Shown here: in pieces, positions 1-10,400 of the stretch
How the letters are laid out: each line of letters starts with the position of its first letter
Position numbering within the stretch: the stretch's first letter is position 1
Source: Stereocaulon alpinum
Taxonomy: Eukaryota; Ascomycota; Lecanoromycetes; Lecanorales; Stereocaulaceae
Direction: 5' to 3'
Length of the DNA stretch: 64,000 nucleotides
Assembly: GCA_018257865.1 (NCBI GenBank)
Contig: JAEUBA010000005.1
Span: 496,001 to 560,000 of the forward strand
Made by a program: the position numbers and the translations under genes
The notes under the pieces: generated by a model
The model's database searches: none
Told to the model about the DNA's origin: nothing
Seen by the model: the letters and a program-made list of their open reading frames with translations, nothing else

Positions 1-256
1 TTACCATGGTAGCCTACTAGGGGAGCAGTGCAGACTTGACTAGCACGTTCCCGAACAACAAACCTTCTTCAAATTTTGGAAAGGACTCTAACAAATCGCC
101 CAGCAGGCGTTGTGTACCAGTATACAGTGAGTTTCTTTTCGTGACTCAGAATGCCTGGTGACTAACATGTAGAAGAGCACTCAATTTTCTTCGCAAGCGG
201 CTTTCTCCTTACACCACTCGGGAATTCCTATAAGTATCATTCGTGAAGACAGCAAA

Positions 257-1767
257 ATGGCAGACCGTGCTACCAACGAGTATTTGAACACCGAGCGAGC
301 CCAGAACGACCCAAATGATCTATTTGCAGCACTCGGCAAGCAAGTGCTCGGCCTCAGTGTCCAAGACGGGGACGAGGTCCCTGAAGATGACCGTGTCAGG
401 GTTGTGGACGAGATCGAGAGTCTCTGCATGAACTGTGAAGATAACGTAGGGCATTACTCTCACCCAGAAATGGGTATTCAAGCTGACCTTTGAAGGGAAC
501 GACTCGACTACTCCTCACCAAGATACCCTTCTTCCGGGAGGTCATTTTGATGTCTTTCTTCTGCGAACACTGCCATTTCAAAAACAATGAGATACAACCA
601 GCTGGCGAGATCCAAGAGCAGGGAGCCAAATATTCTTTCAGGCTCGATCAAATGGAGGACTTGGAGCGTCAAGTCGTCAAGAGTGATACTGCCATCCTGC
701 GGATTGAGGAATTGGATATCGAGGTTCCGCCTGGACGAGGTCGTCTTACCAATGTGGAGGGTATCCTCAGCGAGGTGCATCAAGACTTAGAGGGCAGCCA
801 GCAGAAAAGAAAGAAAGATGATCCAGAACTATATCAAAAGATCGATGATATTGTGCAGCCGTTGATCAAGATGCTGAACGGTGGTAAATTTCCATTCACC
901 ATATCTCTGGACGATCCAGCGGGCAATTCCTGGATCGAACCATCAACTGAAGAGGAATCCACCAAAGGAAAGTACGTGATCCAGCATTACCCTAGGTCCG
1001 CAGCACAGAACACTGAGCTAGGTCTTGGTGGGGAGGTTGTATCCAAAGACGAGGAAGGTGGAGGCATGGAGGATGTGGACATTGTCGAAGGTCAGACGTA
1101 CGACTTGCCCGTTGCATGCCCAGGATGCACCAAACCTGCGCATCTACTTCTACAGATGGTCAACATTCCCCATTTCAAGCAAGTCGTTATTTCTACGACT
1201 CAATGCAAACATTGCGATTATCATACGAACGATGTCAAGACTGGAGGAGCGATACCGGAAAAGGGCAAGCGTATTTGGCTAGATGTCAAGGGCAAGGAGG
1301 ACCTCTCACGAGATATCTTGAAGTCTGAGACCTGCTTGATGAAGATACCTGATTGCGCTGTTGATGTGCAGCCGGGAACAATGGGTGGCCGCTTCACCAC
1401 CGTTGAGGGGCTTTTGACTCAGATTCGCGATGATTTAAGAGGGTCCATCTTTGAGACCGATGACGATGACACACCTCCAGACTCAATGCCTGAAGCGGGC
1501 AAGATAGCATGGAAGAAATTCTTCGACCATTTGAATAAAGCCATCAAAGCAGAGATTGAGTATACCATACTCATGGAGGATCCATTGGGCAATAGCTATT
1601 GTCAACTTCGCGATGAGCCAGGTAAAGATCCTCAGGTGCGAACAGAGGAGTACGAGCGCACAGCGGAGGAAGACGAGGAACTTGGACTGACAGATATGAA
1701 AACCCACCTCAATGAATCTGGTGAATACGTTAAGGAGCCGATCAAGGCAACAAACGCCGAGTCATAG
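257..1767 (+). CDS. ZPR1: Zinc finger protein ZPR1
   Basis: Two exons, 257-445 and 496-1767, joined across a 50-bp GT-AG intron in phase 0, give about 486 aa, normal for the family. ZPR1 is a conserved eukaryotic protein that binds translation factor eEF1A and helps its folding. The protein is an internal duplication. Each half has a C4 zinc finger (CMNC...CEHC, then CPGC...CKHC) followed by the ZPR1 beta domain with the 'GG.I/GE.G..' turn. The splice rebuilds the first finger as CEDN-GTTRLLL, which neither unspliced frame contains. The C-terminus is acidic. The start is the first ATG in a long open frame with no upstream in-frame coding. Its 3' end converges with the cyclophilin gene. Confidence 0.93.
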
Positions 1768-2177
1768 ACAGTATCGATTGCGGACAACTTGATCAGATGG
1801 CGGAGCGCATATCTCGTAAGACAGGGAAGATCTGTCTCACAAACAGCATGCGCAGGAGCAACATTAGCTGGAGGCTTAGCGGCATCTCCAGCATATAACG
1901 AAACGTGATAGCAAAACAGTAATTCTCAAAATCACGTTAGGCGAACAGACATGACTGACGAGAAGAGTATAGGAGACGAGGAACAGCACTAGCCCTCCAA
2001 AGTTGCGTAAGGGAGCACACTGTCTTTCGCTGACAACGAGCCACAACAGGCCTTGAACATTGCATTCACAGTATACATAGAACGGATAAAGCTCATTCAT
2101 CGACTCCTAAGTCAGCACTCTAACGTGATGTCGTGTTATAGCCAGAAGTATCCATCTCCGTTCCAAAGCTTGACCTC
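1768..2177. other. Convergent 3' intergenic region
   Basis: About 410 bp between the stop codons of ZPR1 (plus) and the cyclophilin (minus). It probably holds both 3' UTRs. Short open frames here are not conserved-looking. I see no RNA gene or repeat. Confidence 0.6.
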
Positions 2178-2740
2178 TCATCCAGCGACAGGATTTGCAT
2201 GTATCGTAATTTTCTCAATCCTAACAGCCTCGCCACTCATCCTGCCCTTCTTGTCCACCTCCCTCTCCTCCATCTTCCCTAATGTCCTGATACCTTCGTC
2301 TCCAATCACATGCCCAAAGACAGTGTTCTTGCCATCTAGATGCGGCGCCGCTCCATAACAGATGAAGAATTGGCTTCCATTCGTATTGGGTCCTTTATTT
2401 GCCATACTGACTATGCCACGAGCATTGTGCCGTAAAGAAGGCCGGATTTCGTCTGCGAAATCGCTGCCCCAGATTGAGGTGCTGACTTTCGGTGTAGCTG
2501 AGGCCGGCGAACCCGTTTGGATCATGAAGGTTGGGAGGGAGCGGTGGAAGGGGGAGCCATTGTAAGCTCCGGAAGCGCAAAGTGCGAGGAAGTTCTGAAG
2601 GATCATGAGTCGAGATCTTGAAATGAAGTACAGATCATGTCTGCTAGCATGGAGACTCTTACTTCTGCAGTCTTAGGTACAGATTCGCAGAACACCTCTA
2701 TCTTGATGTCACCGAGAGTGGTGTGTAGGGTGACGGACAT
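2178..2740 (-). CDS. CYP10: Peptidyl-prolyl cis-trans isomerase, CYP10/PPIL3 type
   Basis: Two exons, 2740-2663 and 2594-2178, separated by a 68-bp intron (GT at 2662, CAG at 2597-2595), give 164 aa. The N-terminus MSVTLHTTLGDIKIEVF and the end ITIHANP match the PPIL3/CYP10 class of small nuclear or cytosolic cyclophilins. Active-site segments are visible: FHR...FMIQTG, MANKGPNTNGSQFFI and HLDGKNTVFG. It has one cyclophilin domain and no RING, RRM or signal peptide. PPIL3-type cyclophilins are linked to spliceosomes in animals; that role here is inferred from family. It is divergent from the arrestin-like gene, with a 474-bp shared upstream region. Confidence 0.92.
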
Positions 2741-3214
2741 GACCTTCTGATACGAAGCTCATGATTTAAAGCATATACGACCCGGAGGAGAGTGTAGGTA
2801 GTTCTTATATTAGATCTAGCCCTACCAAGTTTTTTGTTTAGGCGGCATCTGCGGCCTAGAAGCGGCCAGCAGCCGCCAGTGTAGCTTGGATCTTGGCAGC
2901 GGTCAACGCAATCCACAGGTTACCCGGAGTCAACAACATTTGATGTAAGGGATCCCTATCTTGTTATCCTGTACCCGACTTGAGAAAAACCCGATTCGCC
3001 ACTAATTGACGAACTCCGCCTCCGCTACGTGACGTCTCTTACCTTGGCGGAGCCTTGCAAGACAGTAAACCACAGCAGCTGGGGTTACAGGACAAAGGCA
3101 GCCATTGTGGATTGGGCCTATAAACATCAAATCGCAGTCGCCGAACTGAATGAAAGCATTGCGGACAGCTGCCACAGCATGCTATGGGCGGGCTAAGCCT
3201 GTGTCTACGCCGCG
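2741..3214. promoter_or_regulatory. Divergent intergenic region, CYP10 / arrestin-like gene
   Basis: 474 bp between two divergent ATGs, so it should hold both promoters and 5' UTRs. No convincing TATA box or named factor site was found by eye. Confidence 0.45.
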
Positions 3215-4566
3215 ATGACAGCCTTCGTCCGCGTCTGTGGCCCGCCAAACAGCGCTTTTCTGGTGGGGTATCCGGGCATATCAGCGACTTTAGTAAGTAG
3301 AACACCAACCCAATCGCAGAGACTGGGCTTCATTGGGTTTATGGGGGGCCAGATCACCGTACTGACTCGAACACCAACAGCCGCGAATAGAAGGCAAGGT
3401 TGAAATACGGCCTACAGTTGGAGTCTCAAAGCCGGTCGCGATATCGCTCGTCACAATATGCCTCCAAAGGCGAGAAACGATACATCCCTCAGCGGACTCA
3501 GTCACGAAAAAACATTTAGCAGCGCCACGGAAAGAGATCACGGACATAGTGGGGAAAGAAATGCTCCTATTCCGTTGTCCAGCGGGCAAAGAAGACGAGA
3601 AGGTCTTCTCAATGGACCTACCATTCGTACTATTTATCCCTTTCGGAAGAGGAGGAGAAGAGACAGCAAGGAGGGTACCACCAGCAAGTCTGCAGCTTGC
3701 AAGCAGGACTGCTGAGACATACTACGAGATGGTGGTCATGGTCCAGCAAGGTGCCACAGACCAGAAAAAACACGCCTTCCCGGTCCCTATATCAAGATAC
3801 GACACTCTCTCGACGTTCGGCATGTACAACCGGCCTGAATCAGCAGAGAGGATTACAGACCACCTGGTAACGCTAGGCATATCATTACCGCGTTGGTCGT
3901 ACGGTCCCTTAGACCCAGTGAGCGTCTACATAAAGCTCTCTCCCAATCCGGATTGGCTAAATAAGGCGAGAAGGGTGACGATCAACAAGATCACGATTGG
4001 TATCGACGAGGAAATTATCTATAATCACGAAGGAGATGAGCCGCAACGGAAGGTGAAGACGTTGGCCAAGCAAACGCAGACGGTGGGCGTCAAGATGCCT
4101 GAAGCGGGCTACTTTACGAATCTGGGCCTGGTGTTTCCGGCAAAGGATTTGAGGGATAGTGACGGCATTGTACCAAGGGGAAAGCAGGCTTTTCCCATGT
4201 ATTCGGTGAGCGGGTTTACGACGACGGGAAGTTTGTATAAGATTGAGTACTTTTTGACGGTCAAGGTGAGCTCCTCCTCAACTATCACGAAGAATGTCGA
4301 TAGTCTAACGCGTATCATTGCAGGCACACATGACCTCAGCAAAAGACATACTCCTCCGTCAACCTATTGTCGTCTGCCCACTTGACCACACCGCTTGCAA
4401 GGCCGAGATGGAAGCCATAGAACAAGCGGCTAAAGATGCCGGACATATCAGACCCGAAAATCCTATGCTACCGGCGCCAACAATAGTCCGAGTCAACGAT
4501 TACAACGCTTTGCATACGCTGGGTATGACCATGGTAGGACATGAAAGGAAACCCCTGATCGAATGA
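3215..4566 (+). CDS. Arrestin-fold (alpha-arrestin-like) protein
   Basis: Three exons: 3215-3292, 3381-4265 and 4324-4566, introns 88 and 58 bp, both phase 0, about 401 aa. Exon 1 (MTAFVRVCGPPNSAFLVGYP) joins exon 2 at PRIEGKVEIRP, an arrestin N-domain edge. The C-terminal half has the arrestin_C pattern (GSLYKIEYFLTVK then DILLRQPIVVCP). The N-terminal 'EGKVEI RP..G..KPVAI.LVTI.L.RRE' strand run matches fungal arrestin-domain proteins that adapt cargo to ubiquitin ligases or endosomes. No PY motif was seen, so adaptor function is only inferred. Exon 2 begins upstream of the first long open-frame start: it must begin at 3381, because an in-frame stop lies at 3363. Confidence 0.82.
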
Positions 4567-4956
4567 AATCTGAAGGCATAAAACTTCATTTCCTAGGCGT
4601 GGTTTCTGCCGAAGGCCGAACATCAAGCGCCAGCAATATTTGTATTACCACGCATCTTCCTCGGCTGAGGTATCCACTTTCTCGGGGTTTTTGGTGGCGT
4701 TAGGCATTTACGAAGTAATGTTCCCAGCATTCGTGTCTATACAGCGAGCGGGGATCTGATCAGGCGTTTTCCCGAAAGATTCTCCCGTCGATGGGGGAGA
4801 ATATGGACTTTCTTTGCACATATGGCGGATCTTGCTGCTTACGGTTAAGTCAGTGGTCTCTTGTGGAAGAGACGTCTCGGTGGGTAGGTAGGTAGCTTAC
4901 TAACTGCCTCTCGGCGCAAATTGAAAGCGGTTTGAATACATCCTTCCTGTCCTTTC
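4567..4956. other. Intergenic region downstream of arrestin-like gene
   Basis: 390 bp between convergent ends. Minus-strand short frames ending near 4640 (one ends ...KVDTSAEEDAW) look somewhat coding, but no complete gene could be assembled. Confidence 0.35.
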
Positions 4957-5270
4957 TCAGGAGGTTATCGCCAAAGATTCCAACTTGGCAACAACCTCAT
5001 CATGGCTATCATTCTTCGAAACCGGCACATTCTTATTGCTAGCAAGGTGATCTTGCGCCAACACTTTACAATCCATATATTGCTCGCTACTCTCTCCGAA
5101 AACATTCTTGGCGTTTTGGAGGTTCTTTAGGATCTAGAAGGATCATTAGGGTATATGAAATTAAGGACAGGTTAAGGAGGCTGGGATACAATTCTATATT
5201 CATTGTCCTTGGCTGCATTGGTGTTTGAGGTGGGTAGGAGGGGGGAGTCTTTCTGATTAAAGGGCCACAT
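4957..5270 (-). CDS. Small two-exon protein of unknown function (82 aa)
   Basis: I do not recognise this protein. Exon 1 is 5270-5190 (starts MWPFNQKDSPLLPT) and exon 2 is 5124-4957 (starts NLQNAKNVFGESSEQY, ends KLESLAITS). A 65-bp intron (GTATCC...CTAAAG) joins them in phase 0. The product is 82 aa, hydrophilic, with one cysteine (YMDCK), no membrane segment and no signal peptide. Support is the joined open frame and protein-like composition; the donor is not a strong consensus. It is divergent from the RNase P-type gene, with 221 bp between ATGs. It may be a lineage-specific small gene or a chance join. Confidence 0.45.
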
Positions 5271-5491
5271 CGTTGAGCGATGTAACGAGTTGTTGCAGTG
5301 AGAGGGGGAGTCTTTGAGTAACTTGTATCAATTGTAGAGTACCATACATCTTTGCCTGCGGCGCGTCTATAGCGGCTGGGGCGTTTAAACGGGCACGATA
5401 ATCTAATCTAAATATCTTCAGCAATCCTTCGAGCCTATTTGGACACTAGTTTTACGAGACTGTCCCTGGCTGATGTTGATGCGTGTAAAGT

Positions 5492-6097
5492 ATGGCTGAT
5501 GTAGCGACTGCCGCGAAGCTAAGATTTTTAAATGCTTCTGCGTATCATTACGCGACTATTGCGCCTGCTACTTCTGCGCATTTGATGTTGAGAAGGAATT
5601 CGGAGGTAGCTGATAGTGGGCTTTCTTTGAGGGAGGATGAGAGGAACAGGGCTTGTAAGGCGTGCGGGAGTATTTTGATTCCGGGGAGGACGTCTAGGAC
5701 GTGTATTGTTTCTGAGGGTGGCACCAGGAGTAAAGCGCATTCCAAAGAGCACCACGGGCGAAATGAGGTGGAGAAGCGAAGTAAGTTTGTGAGGACTGAC
5801 TGTCTTCTTTGCTGTCGATTCGAGAAGAAGTCTCTAGAGCGGTCTACTATCTCTCGCAGTCAAAAGGGCAGCAAGTCTAAGGCTCAGCCAACGCCTCTCG
5901 CGCTCGCTAAAGCCGGTGCATCTGACCCAGCTTCGCCACGCTCTCCAAAGCCGGCCACCATAAATGCCAGTAGCAAACAGCGAGCAAAAGCCAGGAAACA
6001 TGGCGGGCTGCAAGCCATGCTCGAGAAGTCAAAGGCCTCGTCGACCCCTGCTTCTGGTTTTGGGCTGGACCTCATGGACCTGATGAAGCAAGCCTGA
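5492..6097 (+). CDS. RNase P/MRP protein, Rpr2/Rpp21/Snm1 family
   Basis: A single-exon 201-aa frame. The N-terminal half is a helical region (KLRFLNASAYHYA) followed by a Cys4 zinc ribbon: CKAC at about residues 55-58 and CLLC at about 103-106. This is the layout of the RNAse_P Rpr2/Rpp21/SNM1 domain, the zinc subunit of RNase P and RNase MRP that processes pre-tRNA and pre-rRNA. The C-terminal half is basic, low-complexity (Ser/Lys/Ala/Pro), as in fungal members. I cannot decide between Rpr2 (RNase P) and Snm1 (MRP). The stop lies only 26 bp from the ORC6 stop on the other strand, so the transcripts probably overlap. Confidence 0.78.
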   Translation: MADVATAAKLRFLNASAYHYATIAPATSAHLMLRRNSEVADSGLSLREDERNRACKACGSILIPGRTSRTCIVSEGGTRSKAHSKEHHGRNEVEKRSKFVRTDCLLCCRFEKKSLERSTISRSQKGSKSKAQPTPLALAKAGASDPASPRSPKPATINASSKQRAKARKHGGLQAMLEKSKASSTPASGFGLDLMDLMKQA

Positions 6098-6123
6098 GGT
6101 TGATGGTGTCATATCGCTCGATC

Positions 6124-7350
6124 TCAGCCAGCCTCAACGTCCATCTTTTGGTCCTTCTCCAGCTCTTCGATTTGCAAAAGGATGCTCTTCTTCCATTCCT
6201 TATATTCGCGCCTTCGATCGTCGCTTAGGTAGTCCACCCTGTCCTGCATCTTGCAAATTGTTAGCTTATATTTTGAAGCAGGTCGAGCGGTACCATACCA
6301 TCGTTCCCAGCCCGGCTTGAAGGTAGTCCGGGTCTGTAGCCCCATTCTTGCTGACTGTCTTCTGCTGCACTGGTAGTAGCAGCCCTTCCTCCGTATCGTC
6401 AAATCCATCCTCACTCTCTGCTTGGTCTTCTCGGCCGTCACTTAGACCCAGACCAGTCCCTACAGGAACGTTCTCGAACCAGTCCATTTCGGTCCACTGA
6501 TTTTCTTTGATTTGACGCATGCAGATGTCGACATCCCCGTGATCGAAACCTCTCATCTCATCCGGTATTTGAGCAAGGCCCTCAAAGATATCCACGGCCG
6601 AGTTCCGTTGCTGGTGATATTCTATAGCCGGCTTCTCGGACCATGCTAAGCGCGCTGTTACCCAAACGTATACCGCGACGATCAAGGCTGGCATCTTGAT
6701 TGCGCTAGTCTGAGCTTTTGTCTTACCGCTGGAGGTTATGTTCTGTGTGGAGAGGATGGAAGAAACTCCAGCGAAGACATGGTGTGGTGCGGCGGGGGCT
6801 CCCATCTTCTCACACAATAGACGGATGACTGGCATCATCCATTTAGGGGTCTCTGAGGTGCTTGCAGCCAATCTCTGGGGCGTCTTTCTCCTGGGCGTAT
6901 CGGGCCTTGTATGTGCTGATCTTGACGGTGTTCTTTGCTTGGCTGGCGAGAACGTTGGTGTCGACTCTGTACCATTAGACCTAGCAATTCTACTGCTTCG
7001 TCGTTCTCTAGGTGGTAGAGCACTATCGAGGTATTGGTAGAGCTTCTGGTACACCTTTGGAGGACACGGCGGACGAGGTTGAATTTTGTGGAGGGCTAGT
7101 GTCTGCTTGAGTCTATACGACCTACTCAGCTCACAGATCAGTTCAATCCATCTCAAGGAGCCCCACACCTTTCGCAAGCTATGTTCGCGCACGCGTATGA
7201 TCTCGCTATCTCTTCGTCTGCTTTCAGGCTGCTTGCTTTGCTACGGGACTGGGCGAGCAAAGACACAGCTAGCTCAACTAGCTCTGGAGGCAAAGGTCCA
7301 TTCAAGCTGGGAACCAGACCAGTCAATGCTTGGGTCACTGAGCGGTCCAT
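6124..7350 (-). CDS. ORC6: Origin recognition complex subunit 6
   Basis: Three exons, 7350-7169, 7112-6299 and 6249-6124, give about 373 aa. Exon 1 (VTQALTGLVPSLNGPLPPEL ... ANIACER) and the joined LKQTLALHKIQPRPPCPPKVYQ are the TFIIB-like N-terminal domain of fungal Orc6. The middle has basic/TP-rich stretches (SPAKQRTPSRS, TPRRKTPQR), possible CDK sites. Intron 1 (56 bp) splits an Arg codon. Intron 2 (49 bp) joins GLGTM to MQDRVDYLS; an acceptor 6 bp further (CAG) is possible and would drop two residues. Orc6 acts in the nucleus to load the MCM helicase. The ATG is only 92 bp from the first ATG of the divergent URA2 frame. Confidence 0.9.
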
Positions 7351-7442
7351 AGTGCTTGGTCAGTGCTGTACAGGACCATCGGACTGGCGAGTAAAGTATT
7401 ACCTAGTTCGGCGTTAATGGCGGCTATCCATGTTAGCTCCGG
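7351..7442. promoter_or_regulatory. Short divergent promoter, ORC6 / URA2
   Basis: Only 92 bp separate the ORC6 ATG from the most upstream URA2 ATG. If URA2 starts at 7644 or 7749, the shared region grows to about 300-400 bp. No MCB (ACGCGT) is in the gap; one ACGCGT lies just inside ORC6 exon 1 near 7191. Confidence 0.4.
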
Positions 7443-10400
7443 ATGCTTATCGATAAACTTGCATCTACCCGAGGCACGAACTTTTCGAGCACAAAACCGC
7501 GTTTGAACACTCTCTGGACACCGAGTCTCGGGACACTACTGAGCTCGAGGACTTTGGCTTACTTTGGTATTCCAAGAAATGGAGCTCCGGGTTGTCAAAT
7601 AGTAACGCCTTCTCTAGCTAGCTCAAAAACTGCACCGCCGCTAATGTCTAGCACCCGAGAAACCAATACCCTCTCCAACGGTCCCCAATCCTCAAATTCT
7701 ATCAGCCTGTCCGACGGAACAAGCAGAGATGAAGTATCAATGACTAAAATGGAGAGCGGGACCAGCAATGGCTCTTCCGCTGGAGACTCTAGTGGTAACA
7801 GCGCGGAACAGGAGGAAACCATGCGGCTGGAATTCAAGGATGGGACAACATACCAGGGAACTAGCTTTGGAGCGAGGAAGAGCATAGCAGGAGAGTTGGT
7901 ATTCCAGACAGGGATGGTTGGCTATCCAGAGTCTATTACAGATCCTTCATATAGAGGACAAATCCTGGTCTTCACGTTTCCTCTTGTAGGTAATTATGGG
8001 GTACCTTCGCGTGAGACCATGGATGAGATTGTGTCCGGAATACCTGCACATTTTGAGGCTACTCAAATACACGTCTCAGGGCTCGTCGTGGCCTCATATT
8101 CCGGAGAAGACTACTCTCACTATCTTGCCACATCCTCCCTAGGTACATGGTTGAAAGAGCAAGGTGTTCCTGCTATGTATGGTGTGGATACTCGTGCATT
8201 GACGAAGAGGATCCGAGACAAAGGCAGCATGCTTGGAAAGATGGTGTTCGAGGTCAAGCAGAGCAAGGGCATGGTGAACGGCCACAATGCTCATGAAGAC
8301 CCTACATATCAGCCCACGTTTGAGAGCATCGACTGGTTCGATCCAAACACCAGGAATCTTGTTGCCGATGGTGAGCTTGCCCTGCACATCAACTCAGCAC
8401 TCCGCCTAGCTCTGATAATTCTTGCTAGTCTCTGTGCAAGAGCCTCGTCTGTACTCTCCATCCGTCAGGAAGGCACTCTTCCATCCTTCAGGGCGTCCTC
8501 TCAGAATTGTCTGCGTGGACGTAGGGCTCAAATACAATCAACTTCGTTGTTTAGTATCCCGAGGCGTCGAAGTGCAGGTGGTCCCTTGGAATTATGATTT
8601 CCCGCGCCTCCTAAGGCATGACTACGATGGTCTGTTCATTTCGAACGGTCCTGGTGACCCTTCAATGCTTACGGCGACTATTCAGAATATCTCCGTAGCT
8701 CTGCAAGACGGTAGAACACCCATCTTCGCTATCTGTCTCGGTCACCAGCTTCTTGCACGCGCTGCAGGTGCACAAACTATCAAAATGAAGTTTGGCAACC
8801 GTGGTCACAACATTCCATGTACTCATAAGATCTCTGGAAAATGCTACATTACTTCGCAGAACCATGGCTATGCAGTCGATGCAATGAGCTTACCTATTGA
8901 ATGGGACGAACTCTTTGTGAACGCCAACGATGGTAGCAATGAAGGTATCAGACATAGAAGTCGTCCCTTCTTCAGCGTCCAATTTCACCCAGAGAGTACA
9001 CCTGGGCCACGTGATACAGAATTCCTCTTTGATATCTTCATCGATACCGTTCGAGAAAGCGTTGCATCTGCGAAAGCACTGCTCCAGCCCGTGAACTTTC
9101 CTGGTGGCACCGCAGATCAAGCCGAGAAACTACATCCGAGGGTCATGGCGAAAAAGGTCTTAGTGCTTGGGAGTGGAGGACTGAGTATTGGCCAGGCTGG
9201 CGAATTCGACTATTCCGGCAGTCAAGCAATCAAAGCTCTGAAAGAGGAAGGAATCTATACCGTTCTTATCAACCCAAATATTGCGACCATTCAGACCTCG
9301 AAGGGTCTTGCTGATAAAGTGTACTTTTTGCCTGTGAATGCCGACTTTGTGCGCAAGGTCATTAAGCACGAGCGACCAGATGCAATTTATGTAACGTTCG
9401 GTGGTCAGACAGCATTGCAAGTCGGTATCGACCTTAAAGATGAGTTTGCAGACTTAGGAGTCCAAGTCCTTGGTACTCCTATTGAGACCATCAACATAAC
9501 AGAAGATCGCGAGCTCTTTGCTCGTAGCATGGAGTCTATTGGCGAGAAGTGCGCAAAGTCAGCATCTGCAAGCTCAATCGAAGAAGCTGCACGTGTGGTT
9601 AAAGACATCGGTTTCCCCGTCATTGTGCGTGCGGCCTTTGCACTTGGTGGCTTAGGCAGTGGTTTCGCAGAAAATGAGCAGCAGCTATTAGACCTATGTG
9701 GCAAGGCCTTCGCTGTAAGCCCACAGGTGCTCATAGAGCGAAGCATGAAAGGTTGGAAGGAAATTGAATATGAAGTTGTCCGCGATGCCAGAGATAATTG
9801 CATTACTGTCTGCAACATGGAGAACTTCGATCCCCTGGGCATTCATACCGGTGATTCCATCGTCGTGGCTCCTTCTCAAACTCTGTCCGACGAGGACTAC
9901 AACATGCTCCGAACAACGGCGGTCAACGTCATCCGCCACCTTGGCGTGGTTGGTGAGTGTAACATACAGTATGCCCTCAACCCCTTCTCAAAAGAATACT
10001 GCATTATCGAAGTCAATGCTCGGCTATCAAGATCGTCCGCGTTGGCATCAAAGGCTACGGGCTACCCGTTAGCCTTCATTGCTGCCAAATTAGGGCTTGG
10101 AATTCCATTAAATGAGATCTCAAATACTGTCACAAAAGTAACATGTGCTTGCTTCGAACCATCATTGGATTACGTGGTCGTCAAAATACCCAGGTGGGAT
10201 CTCAAGAAGTTCTTTCGAGTATCCACACAGCTGGGCTCATCAATGAAGAGCGTTGGAGAAGTAATGAGTATTGGCAGGAACTTTGAGGAGGCGATACAGA
10301 AAGCTATCAGGTCTATCAACTTTTCGAACCTCGGATTCAACCAAACCAAAGCTTTCATGGATATTGAGAACGAGCTTCAAACTCCTTCAGATCAGCGGCT

